64,000 nt of DNA from positions 62,001-126,000 of the forward strand of contig JAKACP010000001.1 of NCBI GenBank assembly GCA_021821305.1, in the 5' to 3' direction. The stretch is from a bacterium (GTDB lineage: Bacteria; Patescibacteria; Paceibacteria; Moranbacterales; UBA1568). Of the stretch, positions 15,873 to 23,975 are shown piece after piece (within the stretch, counting starts at the first letter, position 1; each line of letters starts with the position of its first letter). The notes beneath the pieces are model-generated. The model was not told where the DNA came from. It saw only the letters and a list, made by a program, of their open reading frames with translations, and made no database searches. Both the position numbers and the translations under genes were made by a program.

Positions 15873-17162
15873 TCAGAGCTTTTCCAAAAGTTCGAAGAGC
15901 TTCTCGTTGCGGAGACGTGACTTCGCCGCGTCATAGAGCGCCGGCAGATCGATATCTTTCTCGGCCTGCTTGATGCTCTTGAAGTACGCGAGCGCCTTGT
16001 TCATCTCCTCCTCGACGTCGGCCTGTTCGGCTTCGACTTCGCGATCCTTGGCGACCGCCTCGAGTGCCAGACCTGACAGGATCCGCTTCTCCGCCTGCGG
16101 GCGCCAGTCCTTAGCGAGCTCCTCCTCGGTCTTGCCCAACCGGGCGAGATAGTCGCCGAGCTCCATGCCCATCATGGACGCCTGATGCCCGAATTCGGAA
16201 ATCATGCGCCGAAGTTCGCTCTCCACGAGCACTTCCGGGAGTTCCGCTTCAGCCCCCTCCGTGATCGCCTCGAGTATCGCTACGCGGCGTCTCTCCTTGG
16301 CTTCGTGCTCGCGTTCCGTCCTCATGCCCTCCGCGATGCTCTCACGAAGCGCCGCGAGGTTCTCGAAGGAACCGACCGATGCCGCGAACGCGTCATCGAT
16401 GGCGGGTATCTGCCGCTCCTGGACGAGGAGCACCTTCACCCAGAATGTCGCCGGCTTCCCTGCGAGGGATTTCACATGGTACTGATCCGGAAACGTGAGG
16501 TCGACGGACTTCTCCTCTCCGGCCGAGAGTCCGACTATAGCCTCCTCGAAACCGGGGATGAACGCGCCTTTTCCAAGCACGATCGGGTGTTTCTTGCCCG
16601 TTCCGCCCTCGATCGGCACCCCGCCCATGGTCACCTCGAAATCGACTTCGGTCATGTCGCCGTCGCGCGCCTCGCGGAGCACCGTCACGAACTTGGCCCG
16701 CGACTCCGCGATCCTCGCGACTTCCGCGTCGATATCGGCTTCCGCGACCTCTATCTTCTCTTCCTCTTGTTTCTTGTTGACCTCGCGCACCTTCTTCTCC
16801 CACGGTTTCAGGGTGATTTCCGGCATCACGGCCGTATCGACGACGAACGAAAGCGCCTCGTTTTCCTTCACGTTCTCGAGGCGGACCTCCGGTCGTCCGA
16901 TCGCATCGACACCGGCTTGCGCGAGCGCGGCCGGATACAGGTGGTCGATGGCGTGTTCGGCGCCCTCGACGAGGATCGTCGCCTTGCCGAGACGCTTCTC
17001 GAGCATCGCCCGAGGCGCCTTGCCCGGGCGGAATCCCTCGACCTTCACATCCTTGGCGAGGTGCTCCGCCGCGTGGTCGATTTCGGCTTTCCACTCGTCC
17101 CACGGGATCGACACGGATATCTCCGCGCGCGACTTCGGCATTTTTTTCACTGAAACATCCAT
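15873..17162 (-). CDS. tig: Trigger factor
   Basis: This ribosome-associated chaperone has peptidyl-prolyl isomerase activity. The 429-residue length matches the family. The ribosome-binding signature is GFRPGKAP near residue 43. An FKBP-like isomerase domain covers ~155-240 (DFEVTMGGVPIEGG; KGAFIPGFEEAIVG), and the C-terminal helical chaperone body follows. It binds nascent chains at the exit tunnel next to L23. It is encoded between ppa and clpP on one strand and is probably transcribed from the nusA promoter or a local one. No clear Shine-Dalgarno is present. Confidence 0.95.
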   Translation of the reverse strand: MDVSVKKMPKSRAEISVSIPWDEWKAEIDHAAEHLAKDVKVEGFRPGKAPRAMLEKRLGKATILVEGAEHAIDHLYPAALAQAGVDAIGRPEVRLENVKENEALSFVVDTAVMPEITLKPWEKKVREVNKKQEEEKIEVAEADIDAEVARIAESRAKFVTVLREARDGDMTEVDFEVTMGGVPIEGGTGKKHPIVLGKGAFIPGFEEAIVGLSAGEEKSVDLTFPDQYHVKSLAGKPATFWVKVLLVQERQIPAIDDAFAASVGSFENLAALRESIAEGMRTEREHEAKERRRVAILEAITEGAEAELPEVLVESELRRMISEFGHQASMMGMELGDYLARLGKTEEELAKDWRPQAEKRILSGLALEAVAKDREVEAEQADVEEEMNKALAYFKSIKQAEKDIDLPALYDAAKSRLRNEKLFELLEKL

Positions 17163-17222
17163 ATGATCGATAAAAACTAAGGATTCAAAACGGAAACGTC
17201 CGGCGCACCTTCACGCGCGGCG

Positions 17223-17753
17223 TCACTTCTTGTACCGCTTCTCGTAGAGCTTGAGCCCCTTCTTCACCGCCGCGATCGCCTCCTTTTTTCCGCGGAAGCC
17301 CTTCACGGAAACCTTCTTCCCCTCGATCGACTTGTAGGTCTCGAAGAAGTGCTGGATTTCCTTGAGCGTGTGCGGGTTCACGTCGGAGAGGTTCTTCACC
17401 CCGTCCCAGCGCGGATCGCTTTCCGGGACGGCGATGATCTTGTCGTCGCTCTCTCCGCAATCAATCATCCCCATCACCGCGATAGGCCTCGCCTCGACGA
17501 GGATGCCGGGCGCGAGTGGATAGGTCGTGAGGAGCACGACATCGAGCGCGTCACCGTCGCCCCAGAGGGACTGCGGCACGAACCCGTAGTCGAACGGATA
17601 GTCCTGTGCGCTCTTCATCGCCCGGTCGAGCTTGATGAGGCCGGTCTCCTTGTCGATCTCGTACTTGTTCTTGGTCCCCTTCGGGCACTCGACGATCACG
17701 TTGATGATATCGGGGGCGTTCTCGCCGGAAGATATTTCATGCCAGAGGTTCAT
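17223..17753 (-). CDS. ppa: Inorganic pyrophosphatase (soluble family I)
   Basis: The enzyme hydrolyses pyrophosphate to phosphate, pulling biosynthetic reactions forward. The 176-residue protein has the family core: a KYEIDKETG strand, DYPFDYGFVPQSLWGDGDALDVV with the metal-binding acidic residues, and KVSVKGFRGKKEA near the end. The ATG at 17753 is chosen because homology starts here (NLWHEI) and nusA ends at 17800. The frame open further upstream is only a shadow of nusA. The 46-nt gap to nusA suggests co-transcription. Confidence 0.95.
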   Translation of the reverse strand: MNLWHEISSGENAPDIINVIVECPKGTKNKYEIDKETGLIKLDRAMKSAQDYPFDYGFVPQSLWGDGDALDVVLLTTYPLAPGILVEARPIAVMGMIDCGESDDKIIAVPESDPRWDGVKNLSDVNPHTLKEIQHFFETYKSIEGKKVSVKGFRGKKEAIAAVKKGLKLYEKRYKK

Positions 17754-17799
17754 ATCGTTGAAATGATACGGATGAAAATTATTCGGTTTCGGACCGGAA

Positions 17800-19116
17800 T
17801 CACTTTCCGGATTCCTCTTCGGTCGTTTCGGTTTCCACGGCGGCTTCGGCCGGGGCCTCCTCGGCCGGAGCGACGGATTCCTCCGCCACGGCTTCCGATT
17901 CCTCCTTGACGGCACCGACACCCGCCTCGCTCGCCGACATGACGTCGATGCGGAGCCCCGAGAGCTTGGCCGCGAGCCGGACATTCTGCCCGCGCTTGCC
18001 GATGGCGAGCGAGAGCTGATCATCCGGAACGACGACCTTGGCGCGGCGGCCCTCCTCGGTCTCCATGATTTCCACGGACACCACCTTGGCCGGGCTCATC
18101 GCTGCCGTGACGAACTTTTCGATGTCGTCATTCCACTCGATGATATCGATCTTCTCGCCGCCGAGCTCATCGATGATGGCCTGGACGCGGGTCCCCTTCT
18201 GACCGACGCACGATCCGATCGGGTCGATGCCTTCCTGGTTCGCCGATACGGCGATCTTGGTACGCGACCCCGCTTCCCGGGCGATCGCCTTGATCTCGAC
18301 GGTGCCCGCGAAGATTTCCGGGACTTCGAGCGAGAAGAGATGTTTCACCATTTCGGGATGCGAACGCGAGAGTACGATGCCGGGTCCCTTCGGATCGGAT
18401 TCGACACGGACGAGATAGACCTTGATATGCTGACCCATGCGGTAGGATTCGCCTTCGACCTGCTCCGACGGGAACAGGATACCGGTCGACTTGCCGAGAT
18501 CGACGAACACGTTGCGCCCTTCGATCCGCTGGACGGTGCCGTTGACGACCTCGCCTTCGCGATCCTTGTACGCGTCGTACATCGACTGGCGTTCGGCCTC
18601 GCGGAGCCGCTGGATGACGACCTGCTTGGCGGTCTGCGCCGCCACGCGGCCGAAATCCTCGTGCGGCGGAAGTTCGATCTCGATCGTGTCGCCGACCTTG
18701 GCGCCCTTCTTGAAGGCCTTGGCTTCGTCGACGGTCAGATCGCGCTCCGGGTTGTATCGCGGGAGACGATCCTCATCGATCTCCTCCGGCTCTTCCGCCA
18801 CCGGCCCCTTGCCTTCGGCTTCGGTCGCTTCCTCCTCCGTCTCCTCCACGAACTCGCGCGTCGTCTCATCGACGACTTCCTTCACGAGGAAATACTGCGC
18901 GGTCTTGGCGACCTCGTCGAACTTCACCTTGATGACCTGGCTCTTCTTGCCATAGTCGCGCTTGTAGGCCGCCGAAAGCGCCGCCTCGACGACTTCGATC
19001 ACCTTGTCCTTGGGGAGACCCTTCTCCTCGACGATCTGCATGACCGCGCTTCCGAACTCCCCGAGCCGCCCGGACAGGCTCTCGTCGGGCTGGTCCACCA
19101 CTTTCTTCTTTGCCAT
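17800..19116 (-). CDS. nusA: Transcription termination/antitermination factor NusA
   Basis: NusA binds RNA polymerase and modulates pausing, termination and antitermination. The protein has 438 residues. The N-terminal polymerase-binding domain contains an acidic insertion at ~90-115 (EETEEEATEAEGKG). An S1 domain follows near 185-260, then two KH modules (IDPIGSCVGQKGTRVQAI and LAIGKRGQNVRLAAKL). The C-terminus is an Ala/Glu-rich tail. The leader contains a strong promoter followed by a terminator-like hairpin, so attenuation by NusA itself is plausible. Confidence 0.96.
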   Translation of the reverse strand: MAKKKVVDQPDESLSGRLGEFGSAVMQIVEEKGLPKDKVIEVVEAALSAAYKRDYGKKSQVIKVKFDEVAKTAQYFLVKEVVDETTREFVEETEEEATEAEGKGPVAEEPEEIDEDRLPRYNPERDLTVDEAKAFKKGAKVGDTIEIELPPHEDFGRVAAQTAKQVVIQRLREAERQSMYDAYKDREGEVVNGTVQRIEGRNVFVDLGKSTGILFPSEQVEGESYRMGQHIKVYLVRVESDPKGPGIVLSRSHPEMVKHLFSLEVPEIFAGTVEIKAIAREAGSRTKIAVSANQEGIDPIGSCVGQKGTRVQAIIDELGGEKIDIIEWNDDIEKFVTAAMSPAKVVSVEIMETEEGRRAKVVVPDDQLSLAIGKRGQNVRLAAKLSGLRIDVMSASEAGVGAVKEESEAVAEESVAPAEEAPAEAAVETETTEEESGK

Positions 19117-19166
19117 ATGATATGACTTAATAATCGCTTAGAATTACTCTTTCTCCCGATTCCAAC

Positions 19167-19192
19167 AAAAAAGGCCCGCTATCAAGCGAACC
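19167..19192 (-). terminator. Terminator-like attenuator in the nusA leader
   Basis: On the minus strand GGTTCGCT pairs with AGCGGGCC (8 bp with two G-U pairs) around the loop TGAT, followed immediately by six T. It lies between the nusA promoter and the start codon, about 20-45 nt into the transcript. Confidence 0.7.
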
Positions 19193-19220
19193 AATCGTCA
19201 CTATCGGAACTGTGCTTTGC

Positions 19221-19249
19221 AGTATAGCGGAAATACGACGTGCTGTCAA
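19221..19249 (-). promoter_or_regulatory. nusA promoter
   Basis: Minus strand TTGACA (19249-19244), 17-bp spacer, TATACT (19226-19221): an almost perfect sigma-70 promoter. The predicted start near 19214 gives a ~98-nt leader. Confidence 0.85.
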
Positions 19250-19359
19250 ACTGATCAAGGCGCCGGAAGCCCCGCTTCTTTTTCATGCATTTTCCGTCTC
19301 TCATACAAGCCGAAAAACAGAATATCGGCTTATATGAAACATTTAATGAACTCGCTCCA

Positions 19360-19388
19360 TTGACTTTTCACAAAAAATATGCTATACT
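19360..19388 (+). promoter_or_regulatory. Promoter of the 19465-21463 gene pair
   Basis: TTGACT (19360-19365), 17-bp spacer, TATACT (19383-19388). The predicted start is near 19395, at the beginning of a leader hairpin. Confidence 0.85.
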
Positions 19389-19392
19389 GGCA

Positions 19393-19433
19393 CGTTATGG
19401 ATTACGGAGCCCGCAAGGTAACCCACCATAACG
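19393..19433 (+). promoter_or_regulatory. Structured 5' leader hairpin
   Basis: CGTTATGG (19393-19400) pairs with CCATAACG (19426-19433), with a smaller TTAC/GTAA helix inside. It sits at the very 5' end of the predicted transcript, about 20 nt before the AAAGGAG, so it could protect the RNA end or act as a sensor. Confidence 0.5.
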
Positions 19434-19464
19434 GGCACATTCACAATTTCAAAGGAGAACGGAA

Positions 19465-20280
19465 ATGATCGATATGGGCAACGCATTCGCATTCAAGGAA
19501 ATCTGGAATGCCATACGCGGAATTATCCCCCACGGAGCGAAGGAAACCCCGCTCGAGCAACAGATGCCGGGCGGACTTCTCCCGAGCTACGACGACGAGG
19601 CCATCTCGGCGGCACTCGATGCCACGCTCGCCAAGGAAAAGGGCCAGGAGTATCTGGACCGGATCATGGCTGTCCGTGAAAAACTCCAACCGCACCAGCG
19701 GGAACGTTGGCGGAAGGTGTACGGCACGATCAAGCTGACCGAACGGCACGAGAACGCGCTCTCTTCGAAGAAACAGACGAAAGTCGAAGCCTCCGCAAAG
19801 GGGCCGGCTCGCGAAGACAGCACCGAGGAATATCAGCGGCGACAGCGGGACTACGAGTACACGCTCGAAGATCCCCGATTGGAGCACCTGATCCTCGTAT
19901 CGGAAATGGCGCGGGACCATGGCGTGGATGCGGCGGTCACCTATCTCATCACCTCCGACTTCGCTCTCGAAAAATCTCTCGCAGAAAAATTCGATGTGCT
20001 GAAGAAGGCGGGCGGTGAGAAACTGACGCGGGGAGCATATTCCCTGTTTCTCGGGGACGAATACGAAAGAATCTGCGAGCAGAACCCGGGGAAACCCGTG
20101 GACGAGCTCGAAAAGATCTTCAAAAGCGCGCTCGTCGCCAAGACCGCCCGCGAAGAGCAGGCTCTGAAAAAGGCGCGAAAGGATCGCATCCTCCACGCCC
20201 GACCAGTGATGCTCGGCATCACCATCGCCCTCACGGCGGTGATGATCGCCACCATCGGGTTCATACAATTTTTCAAGTGA
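19465..20280 (+). CDS. Hypothetical tail-anchored protein
   Basis: No family is recognised for this 271-residue protein. Most of it is soluble and highly charged; residues 80-125 are Lys/Glu/Arg rich and probably helical, with long helices at 135-240. A single hydrophobic helix at ~248-268 ends with a short QFFK tail, so the protein is probably tail-anchored with its bulk in the cytoplasm. It has a strong Shine-Dalgarno (AAAGGAG) and is followed after 13 nt by a second membrane protein, with a shared promoter and terminator. The two probably work together. Confidence 0.8.
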   Translation: MIDMGNAFAFKEIWNAIRGIIPHGAKETPLEQQMPGGLLPSYDDEAISAALDATLAKEKGQEYLDRIMAVREKLQPHQRERWRKVYGTIKLTERHENALSSKKQTKVEASAKGPAREDSTEEYQRRQRDYEYTLEDPRLEHLILVSEMARDHGVDAAVTYLITSDFALEKSLAEKFDVLKKAGGEKLTRGAYSLFLGDEYERICEQNPGKPVDELEKIFKSALVAKTAREEQALKKARKDRILHARPVMLGITIALTAVMIATIGFIQFFK

Positions 20281-20293
20281 AAAGGAGTAGAGA

Positions 20294-21463
20294 ATGAGCT
20301 TCACGCACGCAAGCGCCATCCAGGGAAAACAGATCCTGGAATGGGCGAACAAGTGGCACCAGACCGTCGTCCTCTGGACGATTGTCGGCGCCGTGTTCGC
20401 TCTCGCCCTCGGGGTCCTGGCCAACATGGCGGGATTTCCGGGATTCAACTTCATCCTCGCGGCGATCACGCTGCTTGCCGGGATATTCTTCCTGACCAAG
20501 CCGGCGATCGTCCTCTCCGTAGCCGGTATCGGCTCGCTCACGAGCGGCCTGCCGGACATCAAGTTCGGAGAAATCCTGCGGAACGGGGTCGGATCGCTTC
20601 CGAACTTCGAACTGGAGAAAATTTTCGGGGCCGGATGGGACGCGATCAAGGCGACGGCTCACAAAGTCGCGAACGTACTCTTCCTCCTGGCGGTGATCTT
20701 CGTGGTTCTGGGGACGTTCCCGATAAGCGACGCGACGCTGGTCCTGCCGGCATTCGTCGTCCTGACCGGGGTCGGACTCTGGTCGGCACTCTTCGCCAAA
20801 GGCTATGTGTGGTACCGGAATATCACTATCGGTATCCTGCTCATCGCCGGCGGCATCACCTTCTTCAAGCTGTACGACCCCGAAAGCAAGGTCGAACGGA
20901 TCGAGGAAGCCCGGGCAGCACACCAAGAGGCGCTCATCGACGAGGCGTTGACACCCGTACTCCGGAAAGCGGAGAACGGCATCAAGCTGACCAAAGAAGA
21001 GGTGCGTATCCTCGATGCGGCGAAGAATCTGGAGGAAAGCCGATCGATCATTACGAAGGTCAAAGCGTTCGCTCTCGGACGGGTGATAGAGTATCGGGTG
21101 CCGAGCAACATCGCGCCCGAGAACCTGAAACCGATCTGCGGAGTTCCTTCGGGAGAATACCGGTTGGAAGTGTCCGACGGTTCCCGTCTCGGAATCGGTC
21201 AACGCGATCAACCGGGAACTTCGACCGTAGCCCTCACCGGGCGAGCCGACCGGATCGCGAGAAGTGACCAGCTTCGCCGACAGGACTACCGTCCGTACGG
21301 ATTCATGCTCAACGGATCCGGACATGAGGAGACGGTCGCGGTCGCGAGGGACGGATGCCTGTTGCCATCATTCAATCTGACGTTCGAACAGGAGGACTTG
21401 TTCCGTGACAGACTCTGGTTGGCAAAACATTCGACCATCCGTTTCGTTCTCAAGGGCATCTGA
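20294..21463 (+). CDS. Hypothetical polytopic membrane protein with soluble C-terminal domain
   Basis: The 389-residue protein has about five or six hydrophobic helices in the first half (around 25-47, 50-68, 71-87, 125-143, 147-168 and 176-194). A charged helical linker (200-260) leads to a beta-rich C-terminal domain from ~270 with several Gly-rich turns (LEVSDGSRLGIGQRD; YGFMLNGSGHEE). No family is recognised. The Shine-Dalgarno is AAAGGAG. It shares an operon with the tail-anchored protein upstream and is followed by a strong terminator. Confidence 0.8.
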   Translation: MSFTHASAIQGKQILEWANKWHQTVVLWTIVGAVFALALGVLANMAGFPGFNFILAAITLLAGIFFLTKPAIVLSVAGIGSLTSGLPDIKFGEILRNGVGSLPNFELEKIFGAGWDAIKATAHKVANVLFLLAVIFVVLGTFPISDATLVLPAFVVLTGVGLWSALFAKGYVWYRNITIGILLIAGGITFFKLYDPESKVERIEEARAAHQEALIDEALTPVLRKAENGIKLTKEEVRILDAAKNLEESRSIITKVKAFALGRVIEYRVPSNIAPENLKPICGVPSGEYRLEVSDGSRLGIGQRDQPGTSTVALTGRADRIARSDQLRRQDYRPYGFMLNGSGHEETVAVARDGCLLPSFNLTFEQEDLFRDRLWLAKHSTIRFVLKGI

Positions 21464-21472
21464 ACCGACGAT

Positions 21473-21513
21473 AAAGGCGGTCCGATTAATTCGGAACCGC
21501 CTTTCTTTTTTTC
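21473..21513 (+). terminator. Terminator after the membrane-protein pair
   Basis: The long stem AAAGGCGG...TCCGA / TCGGA...CCGCCTTT has a TTAAT loop and is followed by a T-rich tract. It also faces the convergent pilin gene ending at 21526. Confidence 0.85.
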
Positions 21514-21525
21514 CGATAACGCGAT

Positions 21526-22269
21526 CTAGAAAAGGTTCGCGACCTGCGTGACGAGCACGAGCGACCCGAGCGCGACCGCGATGCCGACGATCGCCCATTT
21601 GACGATCGCCTTGGCCGAATCCGCGCGCTTCTCGTCGCCGCCGGACGTGAGGTACATCATCCCGCCCCAGACGAGCATGACGATGGCGAGCACACCGACG
21701 AGCGAGAGGAGGAAGTTGAGGACGTTCTGTATGATCTCTAAAAGGGTCGGCGCGGCTGTGACATTGGCATTCGGCGGCGTCCAGCCGAGAATGGTCGAGA
21801 TTTCCTTGAGAAACGACGGCGCGGCGATGCCGATCGCGAGTCCGATCATCGACGCGGTGATGGCCGCTTTGGCGGTCTTGATCCGACCCTCGTCGCCGGC
21901 GGAGACGATATAGAGTACCGCACCGATCACGATGAAGACGAGCGAGAGCGTGACGATGATACCCTGGAGCGCGTCGAGCAGTTTGCCGAGCATGTCCTGC
22001 ACCGTGTTATAGCCGAGCGGGTTGGAGATGGTGATAGAGCCGGCAGCGGCGGCTACGGCACCTTGGCAACAGGATTCTCCTGCTCCGCAACTGACCATAA
22101 GGGGAGGGGGGATAATAGCGCCCGCACAAGAAAGCTGGCACGTTCCGGTGCCCGCGGCATTGCTGCACGACGCACCGACTACGGCATCCACATCCGCCAC
22201 ATCGATCGAAAACAGCATCCCTGAGAAAAGGAGAGCGAGAACGGCGACCGGCATCGATATTTGTTTCAT
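21526..22269 (-). CDS. Tandem (double) VirB2-like type IV secretion pilin
   Basis: The 247-residue product contains two copies of the pilin unit. After a signal peptide (1-~28) and a Cys-rich segment with six cysteines (CSNAAGTGTCQLSC; CGAGESCC), the first unit has a helix ending YIVSAGDEGRIKTAKAA, and the second a helix ending YLTSGGDEKRADSAKAIV, each followed by a second helix. This [A/S]GD-x6-AK signature is typical of the Patescibacterial T4SS pilin family. Duplication in one chain is unusual. It is the last gene of a five-pilin run, starting 13 nt after the neighbour's stop. Confidence 0.85.
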   Translation of the reverse strand: MKQISMPVAVLALLFSGMLFSIDVADVDAVVGASCSNAAGTGTCQLSCAGAIIPPPLMVSCGAGESCCQGAVAAAAGSITISNPLGYNTVQDMLGKLLDALQGIIVTLSLVFIVIGAVLYIVSAGDEGRIKTAKAAITASMIGLAIGIAAPSFLKEISTILGWTPPNANVTAAPTLLEIIQNVLNFLLSLVGVLAIVMLVWGGMMYLTSGGDEKRADSAKAIVKWAIVGIAVALGSLVLVTQVANLF

Positions 22270-22282
22270 AGGGTTCGAGAAA

Positions 22283-22678
22283 TTATAACGTGCTGGTATC
22301 GCCCGAGACGAGCGCGCCGATGGTCCGAATGATGACGAGGCCCGAGAGCGCGACCGCAAGTCCGATCGCCGCGTATTTCGCCATGTTCTTGGCGGATTCG
22401 GCCTGCTTCTCGTCGCCGGCCGAGAGTATGTACTGAAAGCCCGCGATGACGAAGGCGAGTGTCGCGGCGGCGGCCATGATGTAGAGGAGCCAGTTGAGCA
22501 CGTTCTGCACCACCGCCATGACCGATTCATCGGAGAGCCCGGTCGCGGCGGCGGTCGGGACACAGACGCCGTTGATGACCGTCAGGTCGGCGGTGGGACA
22601 GCTCGTCACCGCCTGTGTGACGGAAGCCGACACGGACATCCCGAGAAAAAGGATCACCGCGAACATCGTTTGTTTCAT
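22283..22678 (-). CDS. VirB2-like type IV secretion pilin
   Basis: The 131-residue protein has a signal peptide (1-~23) and a short exported segment with two cysteines (SCPTADLTVINGVCV), then NVLNWLLYIMAAAATLAFVIAG, the pilin signature YILSAGDEKQAESAKNMA, and a second helix IGLAVALSGLVIIRTIGALV. Such proteins polymerise into pilus or secretion-channel fibres after signal cleavage. The start at 22678 begins the signal peptide; the longer frame from 22732 crosses an upstream terminator and is unlikely. A TATACT -10-like hexamer lies near 22704. Confidence 0.85.
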   Translation of the reverse strand: MKQTMFAVILFLGMSVSASVTQAVTSCPTADLTVINGVCVPTAAATGLSDESVMAVVQNVLNWLLYIMAAAATLAFVIAGFQYILSAGDEKQAESAKNMAKYAAIGLAVALSGLVIIRTIGALVSGDTSTL

Positions 22679-22723
22679 AATGGACCATGAATAATTCGCC
22701 TCCAGTATACCGTTTCCGGAACG

Positions 22724-22756
22724 AAAAAACAACCCCGTTTCGGGGGTTGTTTTTCG
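22724..22756 (-). terminator. Terminator between pilin genes
   Basis: AACCCC/GGGGTT-type stem with flanking A and T runs. On the minus strand it follows the pilin gene ending at 22790, so pilin expression may be graded along the cluster. Confidence 0.8.
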
Positions 22757-22789
22757 AAAATCCTTTCGAAAGGATCCGACTGCCTGAGA

Positions 22790-23170
22790 CTAGAGTTCCG
22801 TGGTGCTGCCGACTCCGACGAGGTTCGACACCGTACGAACGATGACGAGTCCGAGGAGGGCGACCACGAGGCCGATGATGGAATACGTGATAAGACCCTT
22901 CGCCTTCTCCGTCTTTCCTTCGTCGCCGGCCGCGGTGATATAGAGGATACCCGCGATGACGAACCCGAGAACGGCCAAGGCCGCGAGGAGATACAGGAGC
23001 CAGTTCATTATGAGCGTGATCATGTCCCGGATGGAAATCTCGGAAAGACCGGTCGCTCCGACGGAGGTATTGTCCGGATTCTCATCATACCCCGGGGTGA
23101 ACTGCGCGCTCACGGCTATCGGAGCGAGCACCAGCATCGCCGCCATGACATACATGAACATTTTTTTCAT
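22790..23170 (-). CDS. VirB2-like type IV secretion pilin
   Basis: The 126-residue protein has a signal peptide (MKKMFMYVMAAMLVLAP, cleavage near residue 22), a short exported segment without cysteines, a helix at ~55-78 ending in YITAAGDEGKTEKAKGLI, and a second helix SIIGLVVALLGLVIVRTV. It has the best ribosome-binding site in the cluster (AAAGGAGGTG), so it may be the major pilin. It is followed by an intrinsic terminator. Confidence 0.87.
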   Translation of the reverse strand: MKKMFMYVMAAMLVLAPIAVSAQFTPGYDENPDNTSVGATGLSEISIRDMITLIMNWLLYLLAALAVLGFVIAGILYITAAGDEGKTEKAKGLITYSIIGLVVALLGLVIVRTVSNLVGVGSTTEL

Positions 23171-23221
23171 ATTTGCTCACCTCCTTTCCTTTTATGTTTA
23201 TCAGTTTCCACAAAAGAAACT

Positions 23222-23500
23222 CTAAAAGAAACTTCCGATCTGCCGGACGATGACGAGCGCACCGAGCGCCACCGCCACTCCGACACCGGCATACATCGCC
23301 GCCCGCTTGGCCTGTGCCGCGCGCTCCGTGTCGCCGGCCGACAGGAGGTACATCGCACCCGCGACCGCTAGCGCCAGTATAGCAAGAATTCCGAACGCGG
23401 ACAACAAAAAGTCAAGAATATTGCCGAGCACTTCCGACACCGGCGGCGCGTCATCGATGACGCCGACCGCATGGGCTATCCGTATGAATGATATGTCCAT
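23222..23500 (-). CDS. Short VirB2-like pilin
   Basis: The 92-residue protein has almost no exported head: a short hydrophobic N-terminus (MDISFIRIAHAVGVI) leads directly to helix 1 (NILDFLLSAFGILAILALAVAG), then the signature YLLSAGDTERAAQAKRAA, and helix 2 (VGVAVALGALVIVRQIG). It is the smallest of the five pilin paralogues and could be a minor or tip subunit. It lies 12 nt downstream of the next pilin gene, so co-translation is likely. Confidence 0.83.
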   Translation of the reverse strand: MDISFIRIAHAVGVIDDAPPVSEVLGNILDFLLSAFGILAILALAVAGAMYLLSAGDTERAAQAKRAAMYAGVGVAVALGALVIVRQIGSFF

Positions 23501-23512
23501 AAACGCGTGTCG

Positions 23513-23965
23513 CTAGAGTGCCGCGCCGCAATCGAACGAGAATCCTCCGGTCACGGAAAAGGTCGCGCTGATGCCGAGATCGCTCTCTGCGTCGAAGACG
23601 ACGAACATGACGGTATTGACGATGATCCAGGCTGCGAGGATGATGACGAGTCCGGCAAGGGATGCGAAGACGCCCTTTTTGGCGGTTTCCATCATCCCCG
23701 GATTCCCGGCCGAGACGATGTACAGGATGCCCATCGCCACGATGATGGCGAGCGCGGCGAAGACCATGATGTCACGGATGTAGGTCGTCAATACGGAAAC
23801 ACCGGACACCAGGTGACAGATCGAGCACTGCTCGGTTTCATTGTAGGTCGTACCCGGATCATCGGTATTCGCACCGCACGGCACGAGCCCCGCATCGGCC
23901 GGAGACGGCACCGCGAGAAATACCATGGCCGCGAACATGACCCCGAAGAAATATCTCATAGACAT
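23513..23965 (-). CDS. Divergent VirB2-like pilin with cysteine-containing head
   Basis: The 150-residue protein has a signal peptide (to ~25) and a head with three cysteines (VPCGAN; QCSICH). Helix 1 ends in YIVSAGNPGMMETAKKGV, where GN replaces the usual GD, and helix 2 is LVIILAAWIIVNTVMFVVF. The C-terminal FSVTGGFSFDCGAAL extends beyond the normal end. It may be a structural variant or adaptor. It starts 10 nt after the stop of the solute-binding lipoprotein gene. Confidence 0.78.
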   Translation of the reverse strand: MSMRYFFGVMFAAMVFLAVPSPADAGLVPCGANTDDPGTTYNETEQCSICHLVSGVSVLTTYIRDIMVFAALAIIVAMGILYIVSAGNPGMMETAKKGVFASLAGLVIILAAWIIVNTVMFVVFDAESDLGISATFSVTGGFSFDCGAAL

Positions 23966-23975
23966 GATAGACCGG

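Larger units (their letters stand above)
19117..19464. other. Divergent regulatory region between nusA and the 19465 gene
   Basis: The 348-nt spacer holds two strong divergent promoters, the nusA leader with a terminator-like hairpin, and a structured leader ahead of the plus-strand gene. It contains no reading frame of note. Confidence 0.75.
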
